Source: Verrucomicrobiota bacterium (GTDB lineage: Bacteria > Verrucomicrobiota > Verrucomicrobiia > Verrucomicrobiales > DEV007). From it: DNA of 64,000 nt. The stretch spans positions 1 through 64,000 of the forward strand of contig PKCI01000098.1 of NCBI GenBank assembly GCA_002862135.1, given 5' to 3'. Both the position numbers and the translations under genes were made by a program. The notes under the pieces are model-generated. The model saw nothing but the letters and a program-made list of their open reading frames with translations, had not been told where the DNA came from and searched no databases. Positions 19,426 to 28,990 of this stretch are shown here, one piece after another (positions within the stretch are counted from its first letter, which is position 1; each line of letters opens with the position of its first letter).

Positions 19426-20760
19426 TTAGACGGCCGAACGCTTCTCAATCAGCTCTTCGATCACATCTCCGCCATCGACGATTTCCATCGGGCGAGGTCC
19501 GGGTGCGATGAGCTCCTTGTCGGCATTGATGCCGAGTTGGGCGTAAACAGTCTTGGCAAACGATTGCACGTCCACCGGGTTAGTGTCAGGCTCGGAAGCA
19601 AGTGCGTCAGAAGATCCGTAGACAAATCCTCGCTTGATACCTCCACCGGCAAGCATCGTGGAGAACACGCGGGGCCAGTGATCGCGACCGTCGGTCTTAT
19701 TGATCTTCGGCGTGCGTCCGAATTCGGAAGAAACCATCACGAGTGTGGAGTCAAGGAGTCCACGCTCATCAAGATCGGTGAGGAGAGTCGCGAGCGCCTT
19801 GTCGAACGATGGCACCTGGCGGGCAATGTTGTCTTTGATGCGATCGTGGTGGTCCCAGCTACCGTAAGTCATCGTCACGAGGCGAACCCCGGATTCGACA
19901 AGACGACGGGAGAGAAGCATGCGCATTCCGGCCTGACTCTTGCCATACCGCTCCTTCGTCTTTTCGTCCTCCTTGGTGAGATCGAAAGCATCGCGTGCTT
20001 CGGGAGAGCCAATCAAGCTGTAGGCGCGCTGGTAAAATGAATCCATCGCATCAATCTGATCCGCCTGTTCCATGCCCCGAAAATGGCTGTCAACCGCCTC
20101 AAGCAGCGTGCGGCGGCGCTCGAAACGTGCTGGGTCCACGCCGCTCGGCAGAGTCAGGTCACGCACTCGAAAACTGTCGCTCGCAGGATCGCTGCCGACA
20201 GAGAATGGGCCATACATTGAACTGAGATAGCCGGTTCCGGCAAATTCATTTGGCTGGTTTGGCACGCAGACGTAGGGAGGAAGGCTCTTGCGGGGACCAA
20301 ACTCATGAGAAATCACGGAACCGAAGCTCGGGAATTTGATCGCCGGGCTCGGGCGATAGCCGGTGAACATGTTGTGAGTGCCCCGCTCGTGAGCCGCCTC
20401 ACCGTGTGTCATGGACCGAATCACTGTCATCTTGTCAGCCACCTTGGCCAGGTTTTTGAAATTCTCGCTGAACTGGAGACCAGCCACGTTGGTGTCAATC
20501 GCCTTATAGGGTCCTCGATACTCGGACGGCGCAAAGGGCTTCGGGTCCCACGTTTCCTGGTGAGCCATTCCACCGGGGAGGTAAATGTGAATCAGTGATT
20601 TGGCGACACCCTCCCTCGACTCGTAGAATTTGGCTTGAGCTCTGCTTTCGACCTTAAGTAGTTCAGGCAATGAGAGTCCTAAACCCGCAGCGAAACCGAC
20701 CTGGAGCATCTCCCGTCGGTTTGCAATGCCTGATTGGTTGAATCCTGAGCAGCCTTTCAT
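19426..20760 (-). CDS. DUF1501 domain protein (Tat-type signal)
   Basis: 444 aa; NRREMLQVGFAAGLGLSLPELL; KSLIHIYLPGGMAHQETWDPKP; SSEFGRTPKINKTDGRDHWPRVFSTMLAGGGIKRG. Confidence 0.96.
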   Translation of the reverse strand: MKGCSGFNQSGIANRREMLQVGFAAGLGLSLPELLKVESRAQAKFYESREGVAKSLIHIYLPGGMAHQETWDPKPFAPSEYRGPYKAIDTNVAGLQFSENFKNLAKVADKMTVIRSMTHGEAAHERGTHNMFTGYRPSPAIKFPSFGSVISHEFGPRKSLPPYVCVPNQPNEFAGTGYLSSMYGPFSVGSDPASDSFRVRDLTLPSGVDPARFERRRTLLEAVDSHFRGMEQADQIDAMDSFYQRAYSLIGSPEARDAFDLTKEDEKTKERYGKSQAGMRMLLSRRLVESGVRLVTMTYGSWDHHDRIKDNIARQVPSFDKALATLLTDLDERGLLDSTLVMVSSEFGRTPKINKTDGRDHWPRVFSTMLAGGGIKRGFVYGSSDALASEPDTNPVDVQSFAKTVYAQLGINADKELIAPGPRPMEIVDGGDVIEELIEKRSAV

Positions 20761-21088
20761 GATGAATGTTTGTTTTGGTGTTGTAGGAACAGATTAAACG
20801 AAGGAACAGATTAGAAGCAATGCTTAACCTATCCTAATTTTAACTTACCCCCAATCGGCACATTACGAAAAGGCGTGTGTGAGACAGTTCATATGCCCCT
20901 TTTGAGCTATATAGAGCCTGCCTTTCCGCGATGATATTTCAGCAGGACGAGTGCCTCCAGAGACGTATAATTTAAGAATAGTTCAACATTTTGCAGCAAC
21001 TGCTCAGAAACCGTCTCCAAATCCGTCTCTGAGCGGGCTCGTGCTGAAGCATTCTCTCTCAAACGATTATTGAACGCGGCATTCCTCC

Positions 21089-24000
21089 ATGAAAGCGAAA
21101 TACCTTGTTGTAATGACCCTTGTGTTACACCTTCCGAGCCTCCTGCTGCCCTCCGATGGGCCTAAATCGGGTGAAAAGGTGACCTTTGTCGATCACGTTC
21201 TGCCGATCCTCGAAGACAAGTGCGTCAATTGCCACAATCCTGACGAATCCAAGGGTGGTTTGGACCTCTCCACCTACTCAGGCACTCTCACTGGAGGATC
21301 TGGGGGCGAAATCGTGATTGCCGAAGATCCCGGCAATTCCCGCCTTTTTTCTCTTTCCGCTCATCTTGAGGAGCCTGTCATGCCTCCGAGAGGCACCAAG
21401 GCCTCCGAGAAAGAGCTCAAAATTCTTTCTGACTGGATTTCAGGTGGGATTCTTGAAACTTCCAGCAGCACCGCCAGGAAGTCGGACAAGCCCAAAATTG
21501 ACTTCGACTCCATCACTTCTACCGGCAAGCCCGAAGGGCCTCCCGCAATGCCCGAGCACCTTCTGCTCGAACCGGCTGTAGTCACGGAGCGCCCCAATTC
21601 TATCCTCGCCATGGCCCATAGCCCGTGGGCCCCGATCCTTGCGGTGGCCGGTCAGAAGCAGGTGCTGCTGTACCACTCCGAGGATTTCGATCTTCTCGGT
21701 GTTCTTACCTATCCCGAGGGTTTTCCCCAAACCCTCTCCTTCAGCCCCAACGGCGCCTACCTCTTTTGTGGCGGCGGCCGCGCGGGAAAATCCGGGAATG
21801 TCGTGGCATGGGACATCAAGACCGGGGAGCGCATCATTGAAGTCGGCAAAGAATACGACTGCGTTCTTGGAGCTGACGTGTCCCCTGACCTCAAGCGCGC
21901 TGTCATGGGCGGCCCCGGCCGTAATATCAAAATCTGGGACACCGTCGCCGGCGAGCAGATCGCCAGCATTAAAAAGCACACTGATTGGATGCTATCCGCA
22001 GCCTACAGCCCGGATGGTGTAATTTTCGCGACTGGCGGACGGGGCGGCGACCTCTACACCTGGGAGGCCGCGACCGGATACGAATTCTTCACTCTCAAGG
22101 GTCACACGAAGGGAGTCACCGCTCTTTCCTGGCGCTCCGATGGCAACGTTCTGGCTTCCAGCAGTGAGGACGGACAGATTATCCTCTGGGAAATGAATGA
22201 GGGCAGCCAGGTCAAGAAATGGAACGCCCACCCGGGCGGCGCTCTCTCTGTCGCTTTCGCTCCAAACGGCAACCTTGTCTCGGTCGGCCGCGACAAGACT
22301 CTAAAGATCTGGCAGGGGGACGGCAAACAGCTCAAATCCATCGCTGCCTCCAGTGATGTCGTTCTCAGCGTCGCTATCAGCCACGACACCGCCCGCGTTT
22401 TCAGTGGGGACATCTTCGGCAACATTAAGGTCTGGAACGTTGAGTCGGGAGCCGAGCTTGCCAGCATCGACCCAAATCCGCCGACGATCGACGATCAGCT
22501 CGCCTATTCCGAACAGCGCATTCGCGAACTTACCGGCGAACTGCCCAAGCTCAAAGCCGAGGTCGAGACCGTTTCAAGGGAACTCGCCGGTGCCCGCGCC
22601 GCACTTGCCGAGATTGACAAAAATACCAACACCGCTCACCAAGCGCTGAAGACGAAACAGGCCACCGTCGCCAAAATGAGTCAGCAAATCGAAGTCCTGA
22701 CAGCCCAAGTGACGCAGGAGCAGGAGGCTGCCAATGCGAAAGACGCCCTAGTCGCCAAAACGACTGAGTCGCTCACTCAGGTAAGCGCCAAATTAAAGGC
22801 AAGCCAGGACAGAGCCGCTGCACTCAACGCCACGATTGCCGAGAACGAGGCGGCCCTTAAAGCAGCCACTGACTCACTCAATGCGGCAAAAGCTGAGGCA
22901 GTTAAACTGGGCCTTCCCGCTGATCAAACGCAAAGGTATGATCAGCTCGCCGCCTCCTTCGCTCAGGCCAACAAGGCCAGTAAGGACATTAGGGCAGCTC
23001 TCGATGCCAAGGCCCGTGTCACCCAGCAGGTAATCTCAAAGGTTAGCGAAGCGAAAAAGGCATCTGCTGTGACGGCAGAGCAACTTGAGAAGCGTCAGAC
23101 CGCTCTAGCCAGCGCTGAAATAGAGTTGACCGATGCCACCAGCGCACGCACCAAGGCAGGTGCAGCCATGAAGAACGCTTCAAAGGATGGACAACCCGCT
23201 CCCCAAAACATTGTCAACGCGCAAAAAGCTGCCCTTGATGCCGAGCAGCAGGCCCGCGCGGCAGCTGAAGCCGCCCGCAAAGCAGTTGCCGCCGCTGACG
23301 CTGTCCATCAGAAAAACGAGGGAGCACGCATACAGATTGAAACTCAACTCGCAGCCGCCAATGCTGAACTCAAGAAGGCTCAGGATGCCTACGCAGCAGC
23401 TCAGGCTAAGCGCAACCAGGCAGACGCCGCCTTGAAACCCTTTCGCGATGCCCTTGCCAGCGGTAACGCTCGCGTTCAGAAAGCGCAGCAGAGTCTCACC
23501 GCAAAAACAACGGCACACCAAGCTGCTAACAAAACCTATCAAGCCAATAAAGCTCAGGCCGGTGCTGCCAGAAAAACGCTGGCTGATGTCACCGCAACCA
23601 TTAATCAATACAGGGTCGTCCTGACGAAAGAGCAGGAAGAAGCCAAGGCCGCCACCGATGCTGTCAACGCAAAGCGCGTCCAGCTCGATGCAGCGCACAA
23701 GCAATACGCCGCTCAGCAGGAAGCAATAAAGAAAGCCGAAGCTACTGTCGCCAACGCCACCAAGGCCAAAGAGGCTGCTCAAGCCAAGTTGACTGCAATT
23801 GCGAAGAAAGAGGCCGACACTAAGTCGTCGATCGCTTCCGCCGAGGCAGAACTCGTGTCCAGCCAGTTCCTGGTCAAAAAGTGGGAGGCCGCGGCCATCA
23901 ACCTAACTGCCCACGAAGAGTCTAAGGAACTCGTTGAAATGACAGAGGAGCTCGCTGAGCTCAAGGAAGAGGAAACCGAAGCCAAAGCCCAAGTCGCGGA

Positions 24001-24592
24001 AGCCACTCAATCACGCGTCGATGCCGAAAAGACACTCGCCAATGCGAAAAGCACTGTTGCCGCTGGCAATCAGACGCTTCGCGAACAATCCGCCAATGTC
24101 CTTGAGCATGCGCTCGAACTTGTCGCGAACCGTGCTGTTGCCGATCTTCGTGAAGATGTTGAGGAATCGATAACCCCCGCTACCAATAACATCGACCAGG
24201 CAACTGGGGTCGCATCGGACGAAAAGCCCGTGAAAGGATCGGAAGAAATGATCGAAATGGTCGCTGCTGAAACGCTTGCTTACAAGACCCGGGATCAACT
24301 CAGCTTTGAAGTCAAAATGCTTCGTGGCCGTCTCGGTGAACTGGAAAGTCTTCTTGAACACTCGTTTAGCGAGGCAGGTAAGACGAAGGCCACTGTAGAC
24401 CGGGCTGCTAAAGTCGCTCGCGAAACACCGCAAGTGATTGCCGAGCGCACTCGATCAGAACAGGTCGCTGCCAGGGAATTTGCCGAAGCGGGAGCTGAGC
24501 GTGCCGAGCAGGAGCAACAACTGAACGAACAGCACAAGCTTGTCGAAGGGTTAAGGGCCCAGTACTTCGCGACTGTTCCAAAACGGAATTAA
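21089..24592 (+). CDS. PSCyt1 (c-type cytochrome) - WD40 propeller - long coiled-coil protein
   Basis: 1167 aa; signal peptide; ILEDKCVNCHNPDESKGGLDLSTYSGTLTGG; about 7 WD-like repeats (IKIWDTVAGEQIASI, IILWEMNEGSQVKKW, LKIWQGDGKQLKSI); then about 670 residues of Ala/Lys/Glu-rich heptad-like sequence. Confidence 0.9.
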   Translation: MKAKYLVVMTLVLHLPSLLLPSDGPKSGEKVTFVDHVLPILEDKCVNCHNPDESKGGLDLSTYSGTLTGGSGGEIVIAEDPGNSRLFSLSAHLEEPVMPPRGTKASEKELKILSDWISGGILETSSSTARKSDKPKIDFDSITSTGKPEGPPAMPEHLLLEPAVVTERPNSILAMAHSPWAPILAVAGQKQVLLYHSEDFDLLGVLTYPEGFPQTLSFSPNGAYLFCGGGRAGKSGNVVAWDIKTGERIIEVGKEYDCVLGADVSPDLKRAVMGGPGRNIKIWDTVAGEQIASIKKHTDWMLSAAYSPDGVIFATGGRGGDLYTWEAATGYEFFTLKGHTKGVTALSWRSDGNVLASSSEDGQIILWEMNEGSQVKKWNAHPGGALSVAFAPNGNLVSVGRDKTLKIWQGDGKQLKSIAASSDVVLSVAISHDTARVFSGDIFGNIKVWNVESGAELASIDPNPPTIDDQLAYSEQRIRELTGELPKLKAEVETVSRELAGARAALAEIDKNTNTAHQALKTKQATVAKMSQQIEVLTAQVTQEQEAANAKDALVAKTTESLTQVSAKLKASQDRAAALNATIAENEAALKAATDSLNAAKAEAVKLGLPADQTQRYDQLAASFAQANKASKDIRAALDAKARVTQQVISKVSEAKKASAVTAEQLEKRQTALASAEIELTDATSARTKAGAAMKNASKDGQPAPQNIVNAQKAALDAEQQARAAAEAARKAVAAADAVHQKNEGARIQIETQLAAANAELKKAQDAYAAAQAKRNQADAALKPFRDALASGNARVQKAQQSLTAKTTAHQAANKTYQANKAQAGAARKTLADVTATINQYRVVLTKEQEEAKAATDAVNAKRVQLDAAHKQYAAQQEAIKKAEATVANATKAKEAAQAKLTAIAKKEADTKSSIASAEAELVSSQFLVKKWEAAAINLTAHEESKELVEMTEELAELKEEETEAKAQVAEATQSRVDAEKTLANAKSTVAAGNQTLREQSANVLEHALELVANRAVADLREDVEESITPATNNIDQATGVASDEKPVKGSEEMIEMVAAETLAYKTRDQLSFEVKMLRGRLGELESLLEHSFSEAGKTKATVDRAAKVARETPQVIAERTRSEQVAAREFAEAGAERAEQEQQLNEQHKLVEGLRAQYFATVPKRN

Positions 24593-24594
24593 TT

Positions 24595-26046
24595 CTAATT
24601 CCTGCCCTTGTATTCGGGATTAGGAATCGGTAACTTGGCGCCGTCGAAGGTAAGTTGTTCGACAAGCGCCTTCTCCATGGCTTCGGCCCGCTCGGGGCTC
24701 GATTCGACCAAATTTTGCTCTTCTGAAAGATCGTCTCTCAAATTGTAGAGCTCCATGGGACCTTCCCAGAATTTAATTAGCTTCCAGTCACCTTCACGAA
24801 TAATGGAGTAGGGCCCTGGGTCGTGGCGGTAGTGGGGAAAGTGCCAAAACAGAGTATCGCGGTCACCCCCGACTATCTCCCCGCTTTGGAGATGAGACAC
24901 CAATGAAACCCCGTCGACCTCACGATCCTCGGGAAGCGCCACACCGGCCATATCGAGAAAGGTCGGAAAAATATCTACCGAAGTTACCGGAAAGTCGCTG
25001 ACCGTTCCAGCCGGAATCTGCCCCGGCCACCTAACAAGAAACGGCACGCGAATCCCTCCCTCATACGCGTAGCCCTTCCCGCTTCGGAGCGGTGCATTGT
25101 CTGTAGGACTGCCGTTGCGATCGAGCCCACCATTGTCGCTGGTGAAAAGAATCACGGTACGATCATCAATTTTGAGTTCTTCCAATTCTTCCATGACCAT
25201 TCTCATGGAATCATCAACGGACTCGACCATCGCGGCATACTTCGCATTGGCCTGGGTAACTCCGGGAGTATCCTCGTATTTCGCAGCCACTTCCGGAATG
25301 GCCTGGATTGGGGTGTGAACCGCGTAGTGGGAAATCTGGATGAAGAAAGGCTCGTCCTTCCAATTGCGAATCAATTCAACGGCTTCAGCCCCTTCCCGGT
25401 GGGTCAGATATTCTCCTTCCTTTCGGCCAGGAAGTTTGTAGATCCCCTCACGCAGAGACTCATGCTTGCCTTTTGGCTGATTGTAAGGATCGAAGAATGA
25501 AGGAGGCTGACCGTAGTCGCAACCGCCCCGATTTTCAGCAAAGCCCTGGTATTCCGGATACCATTCCGGATCGCCCAAGTGCCACTTCCCAATGTAGGCC
25601 GTCTGGTAGCCTTCTTCGTTCAACACTTCTGCGATCGTGATTTCCTCATGCTCCATCCAAAACGGATTTGGCGGGCAAAGCAGCTTACGATTGTTGTTAC
25701 CGACATACTCCATAGGATTTGCCTCCGGTGTCCCCTTGCCACCTCGCTGGAAACGGGAGCGAATCCAGTCTGTCACCCCGAGACGATGCGGGTGCCGCCC
25801 CGTCTGCACGGCTGCGCGCGATGGAGAACAAACGGCACACCCGGCGTAGCCGTTGGTAAAGCGCATCCCCTCTTCAGCGAGCCGATCAATACTCGGGGTG
25901 CGATAGAAGTCACTTCCCTGACAGGATAGGTCCATCCAGCCCATGTCGTCGACAAGGACAAGAATGAAGTTCAGCGGCTTTTCTTCAGCCCATCCCCATG
26001 ATGAGAGGGCCAGAAGGCACAGTGGCAGGATTTGGATTCTCATCAA
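24595..26046 (-). CDS. sulfatase (arylsulfatase family, Cys-type)
   Basis: 483 aa; LNFILVLVDDMGWMDLSCQGSDFYRTPSIDRLAEEG; CSPSR formylglycine motif; GKWHLGD. Confidence 0.96.
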   Translation of the reverse strand: MMRIQILPLCLLALSSWGWAEEKPLNFILVLVDDMGWMDLSCQGSDFYRTPSIDRLAEEGMRFTNGYAGCAVCSPSRAAVQTGRHPHRLGVTDWIRSRFQRGGKGTPEANPMEYVGNNNRKLLCPPNPFWMEHEEITIAEVLNEEGYQTAYIGKWHLGDPEWYPEYQGFAENRGGCDYGQPPSFFDPYNQPKGKHESLREGIYKLPGRKEGEYLTHREGAEAVELIRNWKDEPFFIQISHYAVHTPIQAIPEVAAKYEDTPGVTQANAKYAAMVESVDDSMRMVMEELEELKIDDRTVILFTSDNGGLDRNGSPTDNAPLRSGKGYAYEGGIRVPFLVRWPGQIPAGTVSDFPVTSVDIFPTFLDMAGVALPEDREVDGVSLVSHLQSGEIVGGDRDTLFWHFPHYRHDPGPYSIIREGDWKLIKFWEGPMELYNLRDDLSEEQNLVESSPERAEAMEKALVEQLTFDGAKLPIPNPEYKGRN

Positions 26047-27384
26047 TTAAACGGTAGGGTATTCCCATGGACCGCGGTAGTCGCGAGTCAGCAGGCCAGC
26101 CGCTTCAGAATCACCCGGAATAGTCTCCTTTAGGCCATCCCATTCAATGCTTCGGCCCACCTTGTAGCTGATCATACCAAGCAAACTCAGGTTGGTCGCC
26201 TGGTGCCCGATTTCAACATCCGCCACCGGCGTGCGGCTTCGATCTTCAATGCACTCGATAAAATCCCGCCAGAGCGGCGGAACATTGTGCCCGTCCTTAT
26301 CGTGGTCAAACTTCGGATCTTCATGAATCACCTGCCCTCCCTTGGCAGGATAGAACGTCCAGCCGTCCCGCCAACCCATGTGAAAAGTTCCCTTAGAGCC
26401 GTAAAAATAACAGCCAACTCTCGACTTCTCGGCTTCGTTGCCCCCGAAGCGACGATGCTCCCAAACGGCGGTAAAGTTTTCGAATTCATAGGTTGCCACC
26501 TGGTGATCCGGAGCATCGGTCGTCTGCTCCCGGTCATTCAGAATGGCGGGCCCTTTGACCGCCCGGCCACCGGTGGAATAGACCGACTTGGGATATTTCT
26601 CATCTGACCACCAGAGAATCTGGTCAAGCCAGTGAACACCCCAGTCTCCCAGTGTGCCGTTGGCAAAGTCGAGGAAATTGCGGAAACCACCGGGATGAAT
26701 ACGTCTATTGAAAGGGCGCATCGGAGCCGGACCGCAGTAAAGGTCCCAATCGAGATTTTTTGGCACGTCACTGTTGGGAGTGGGGGGCTCAGCCCCGCCC
26801 CCGCCGTGGGCAAAGGCGCGAATCATGCCGATTTCTCCGGCCCCGCCTTCCTTGAGGAATTTCATCCCGCTGACATGGTGAGGACCGATACGCCGGTGCA
26901 TTCCCACCTGGACGACACAGTCGGCGGCGCGCGCCGCTTCGACCATGGCCCGACTTTCGCCGATAGTATGACCAGTAGGTTTCTCGACAAAGACATGAGC
27001 TCCTGCCTCCACACAGGCAATGCTCTGCAACGCATGCCAGTGATCCGGAGTCGAAATGATAGCAATCTCGACATCTTCTTTCTCGAGCATCTCGCGATAG
27101 TCGCGATACATATTAGGAAACTTTCCAGTGAGACCATTCACCTCGTCAGCTGAAACCTCCAGTTCATCAGAATCGACATCACACAGGGCCACGACATCGC
27201 AGCTACCGTCCTTGATGGCCACGCGCAGGATGTTCATCCCCCACCAGCCTGAACCGATCAGAGCCGTCTTGTATTTCTTGCCGGACTTGGATTGAGCTTT
27301 TACCCACGGAGCAACAAGTGGGCTTGCGAGCATGGTGGCTCCTGCCGTGGTCTGGATGAATTTGCGTCGATTGAAAGCAGTCAT
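26047..27384 (-). CDS. Gfo/Idh/MocA family oxidoreductase (Tat signal)
   Basis: 445 aa; NRRKFIQTTAGATMLASPLVAP; ALIGSGWWGMNILRVAI; STPDHWHALQSIACVEAGAHVFVEKPTGHTI. Confidence 0.96.
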   Translation of the reverse strand: MTAFNRRKFIQTTAGATMLASPLVAPWVKAQSKSGKKYKTALIGSGWWGMNILRVAIKDGSCDVVALCDVDSDELEVSADEVNGLTGKFPNMYRDYREMLEKEDVEIAIISTPDHWHALQSIACVEAGAHVFVEKPTGHTIGESRAMVEAARAADCVVQVGMHRRIGPHHVSGMKFLKEGGAGEIGMIRAFAHGGGGAEPPTPNSDVPKNLDWDLYCGPAPMRPFNRRIHPGGFRNFLDFANGTLGDWGVHWLDQILWWSDEKYPKSVYSTGGRAVKGPAILNDREQTTDAPDHQVATYEFENFTAVWEHRRFGGNEAEKSRVGCYFYGSKGTFHMGWRDGWTFYPAKGGQVIHEDPKFDHDKDGHNVPPLWRDFIECIEDRSRTPVADVEIGHQATNLSLLGMISYKVGRSIEWDGLKETIPGDSEAAGLLTRDYRGPWEYPTV

Positions 27385-27461
27385 TGGGGATATTCTTGGG
27401 TGTAAGAACTCCGAAATATTTGCATACCCGGAGTCAAGATGCGACCTACGTGAATGCGATC

Positions 27462-28466
27462 ATGAAGGTAGCGTTCTATGATGCCAAGCCTTACGACCGG
27501 GAGTTTTTCGAAGAGCAAAATTCGAACAATTCTCTCGAAATAAACTATCATTCATTTCGCCTTTCTATAAAGACAGCGTCTACCTCGAGAGGATGTGAGG
27601 CTGTATGCGTCTTCGTTAATGACGCTCTCGATCTTTCCTGCCTCGAGGAACTGGCAAAGCTCGGGGTGAAAGTGGTCGCCCTTCGCTGTGCTGGTTTCAA
27701 CAACGTTGACCTTACCGCGGCAAGTTCACTAAAAATCCATGTCGTTCGGGTCCCAGCCTACTCACCACACGCCGTGGCAGAGCACGCCATAGCCCTAGTT
27801 CATTCCCTCAACCGCCGAATTCATCGAGCCTACAATCGCGTCCGCGAACACAACTTTTCCCTGAATGGACTCGTCGGCCACGACATGCACGGAAAGACCG
27901 CCGGTATAGTCGGGACCGGCAGGATTGGCAAACTGACCGCACAGATCCTCAAAGGCTATGGAATGCGTATCATCGCCTGCGATCCCTATCCGGATGCACA
28001 CTGGGCCGATCAAAATGAGATCGATTACTTACCTCTTGAAGATCTCCTGCCCCAAAGCCACCTTGTTTCGCTTCACACACCGTTGACGCCAGATACGCAT
28101 CACCTCATTGACGATGAAGCCCTCGATCTGATGATGACGGGAGCCTATCTCGTAAACACGAGTCGCGGCAAACTGATCAACACCCGGGCCCTGATTGGCG
28201 CACTGAAACGAAAGAAACTCGGTGGCGTTGCTCTCGACGTTTACGAAATCGAGGAAGGTATCTTCTTCGAAGACTTGTCTCAAGATGGCATCAATGATGA
28301 TGAGCTCGCGCGTCTTATCTCATTTCCCAACGTCCTTGTCACATCACACCAAGGTTTTCTCACAGTGGAAGCGCTCTCCGAGATTTCGCGCGTGACCTGC
28401 ACCAACCTTACTCGTTTCGAGAACGGAGAGCCCTTTCTTGAGGGAACGGTAGTGACTGCCGATTGA
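27462..28466 (+). CDS. D-isomer-specific 2-hydroxyacid dehydrogenase (D-lactate dehydrogenase-like)
   Basis: MKVAFYDAKPYDREFFEEQN start; GKTAGIVGTGRIGKLTAQILKGYGMRIIACDPYP; VALRCAGFNNVDL; LVNTSRGKLINT. Track ORF begins at 27384. Confidence 0.93.
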   Translation: MKVAFYDAKPYDREFFEEQNSNNSLEINYHSFRLSIKTASTSRGCEAVCVFVNDALDLSCLEELAKLGVKVVALRCAGFNNVDLTAASSLKIHVVRVPAYSPHAVAEHAIALVHSLNRRIHRAYNRVREHNFSLNGLVGHDMHGKTAGIVGTGRIGKLTAQILKGYGMRIIACDPYPDAHWADQNEIDYLPLEDLLPQSHLVSLHTPLTPDTHHLIDDEALDLMMTGAYLVNTSRGKLINTRALIGALKRKKLGGVALDVYEIEEGIFFEDLSQDGINDDELARLISFPNVLVTSHQGFLTVEALSEISRVTCTNLTRFENGEPFLEGTVVTAD

Positions 28467-28501
28467 CAATTCAGCGCATCGCATCTGAGATTGACAGCAA
28501 C

Positions 28502-28990
28502 ATGCCGGATCCAACACGCCTGCTCTTTGTCTGCCTCGGGAATATTTGTCGGTCCCCTTCGGGTGAAAATGTCATGCGTCACATCGTGGACGCGGAGGGT
28601 CTTTCCGACTCGTTTGAGATTGATTCAGCCGGCACGGCCGACTGGCACACCGGAAACCCGCCCGACTCCCGCATGAACGCTGCCGCGAATTCCCGGGGCA
28701 TCACAATGATAGGAAGCGCACGGCAGGTAGAGCCGGATGACTTCGCAACCTTCGACTGGATTTTCGCGATGGACCGCAGCAACCACGACGACTTGCTCGA
28801 TGTGCGGGATCAATGCCCCAACCCAACCGCTCGGCTGATCCTCTTCTGCGAATTTTGCGAAGAGCATGAGGAGGACGAAGTTCCCGATCCCTACTATGGC
28901 GGCCCGGAAGGATTCGAAAAAGTCCTCGATCTGCTCGAGGACGGTTGTGCCTCATTCCTGAAGCGCTGGAAAGACCACGTCCTGCCATGA
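28502..28990 (+). CDS. low molecular weight protein-tyrosine phosphatase family
   Basis: MPDPTRLLFVCLGNICRSPSGENVM (CX5R) and VPDPYYGGPEGFEKVLDLLEDGC. Confidence 0.95.
   Translation: MPDPTRLLFVCLGNICRSPSGENVMRHIVDAEGLSDSFEIDSAGTADWHTGNPPDSRMNAAANSRGITMIGSARQVEPDDFATFDWIFAMDRSNHDDLLDVRDQCPNPTARLILFCEFCEEHEEDEVPDPYYGGPEGFEKVLDLLEDGCASFLKRWKDHVLP

Noticed and set aside
23180-23782. 200-aa minus ORF, Gly/Leu/Phe-rich
   Set aside because: Shadow of the Ala-rich coiled-coil coding region on the other strand.
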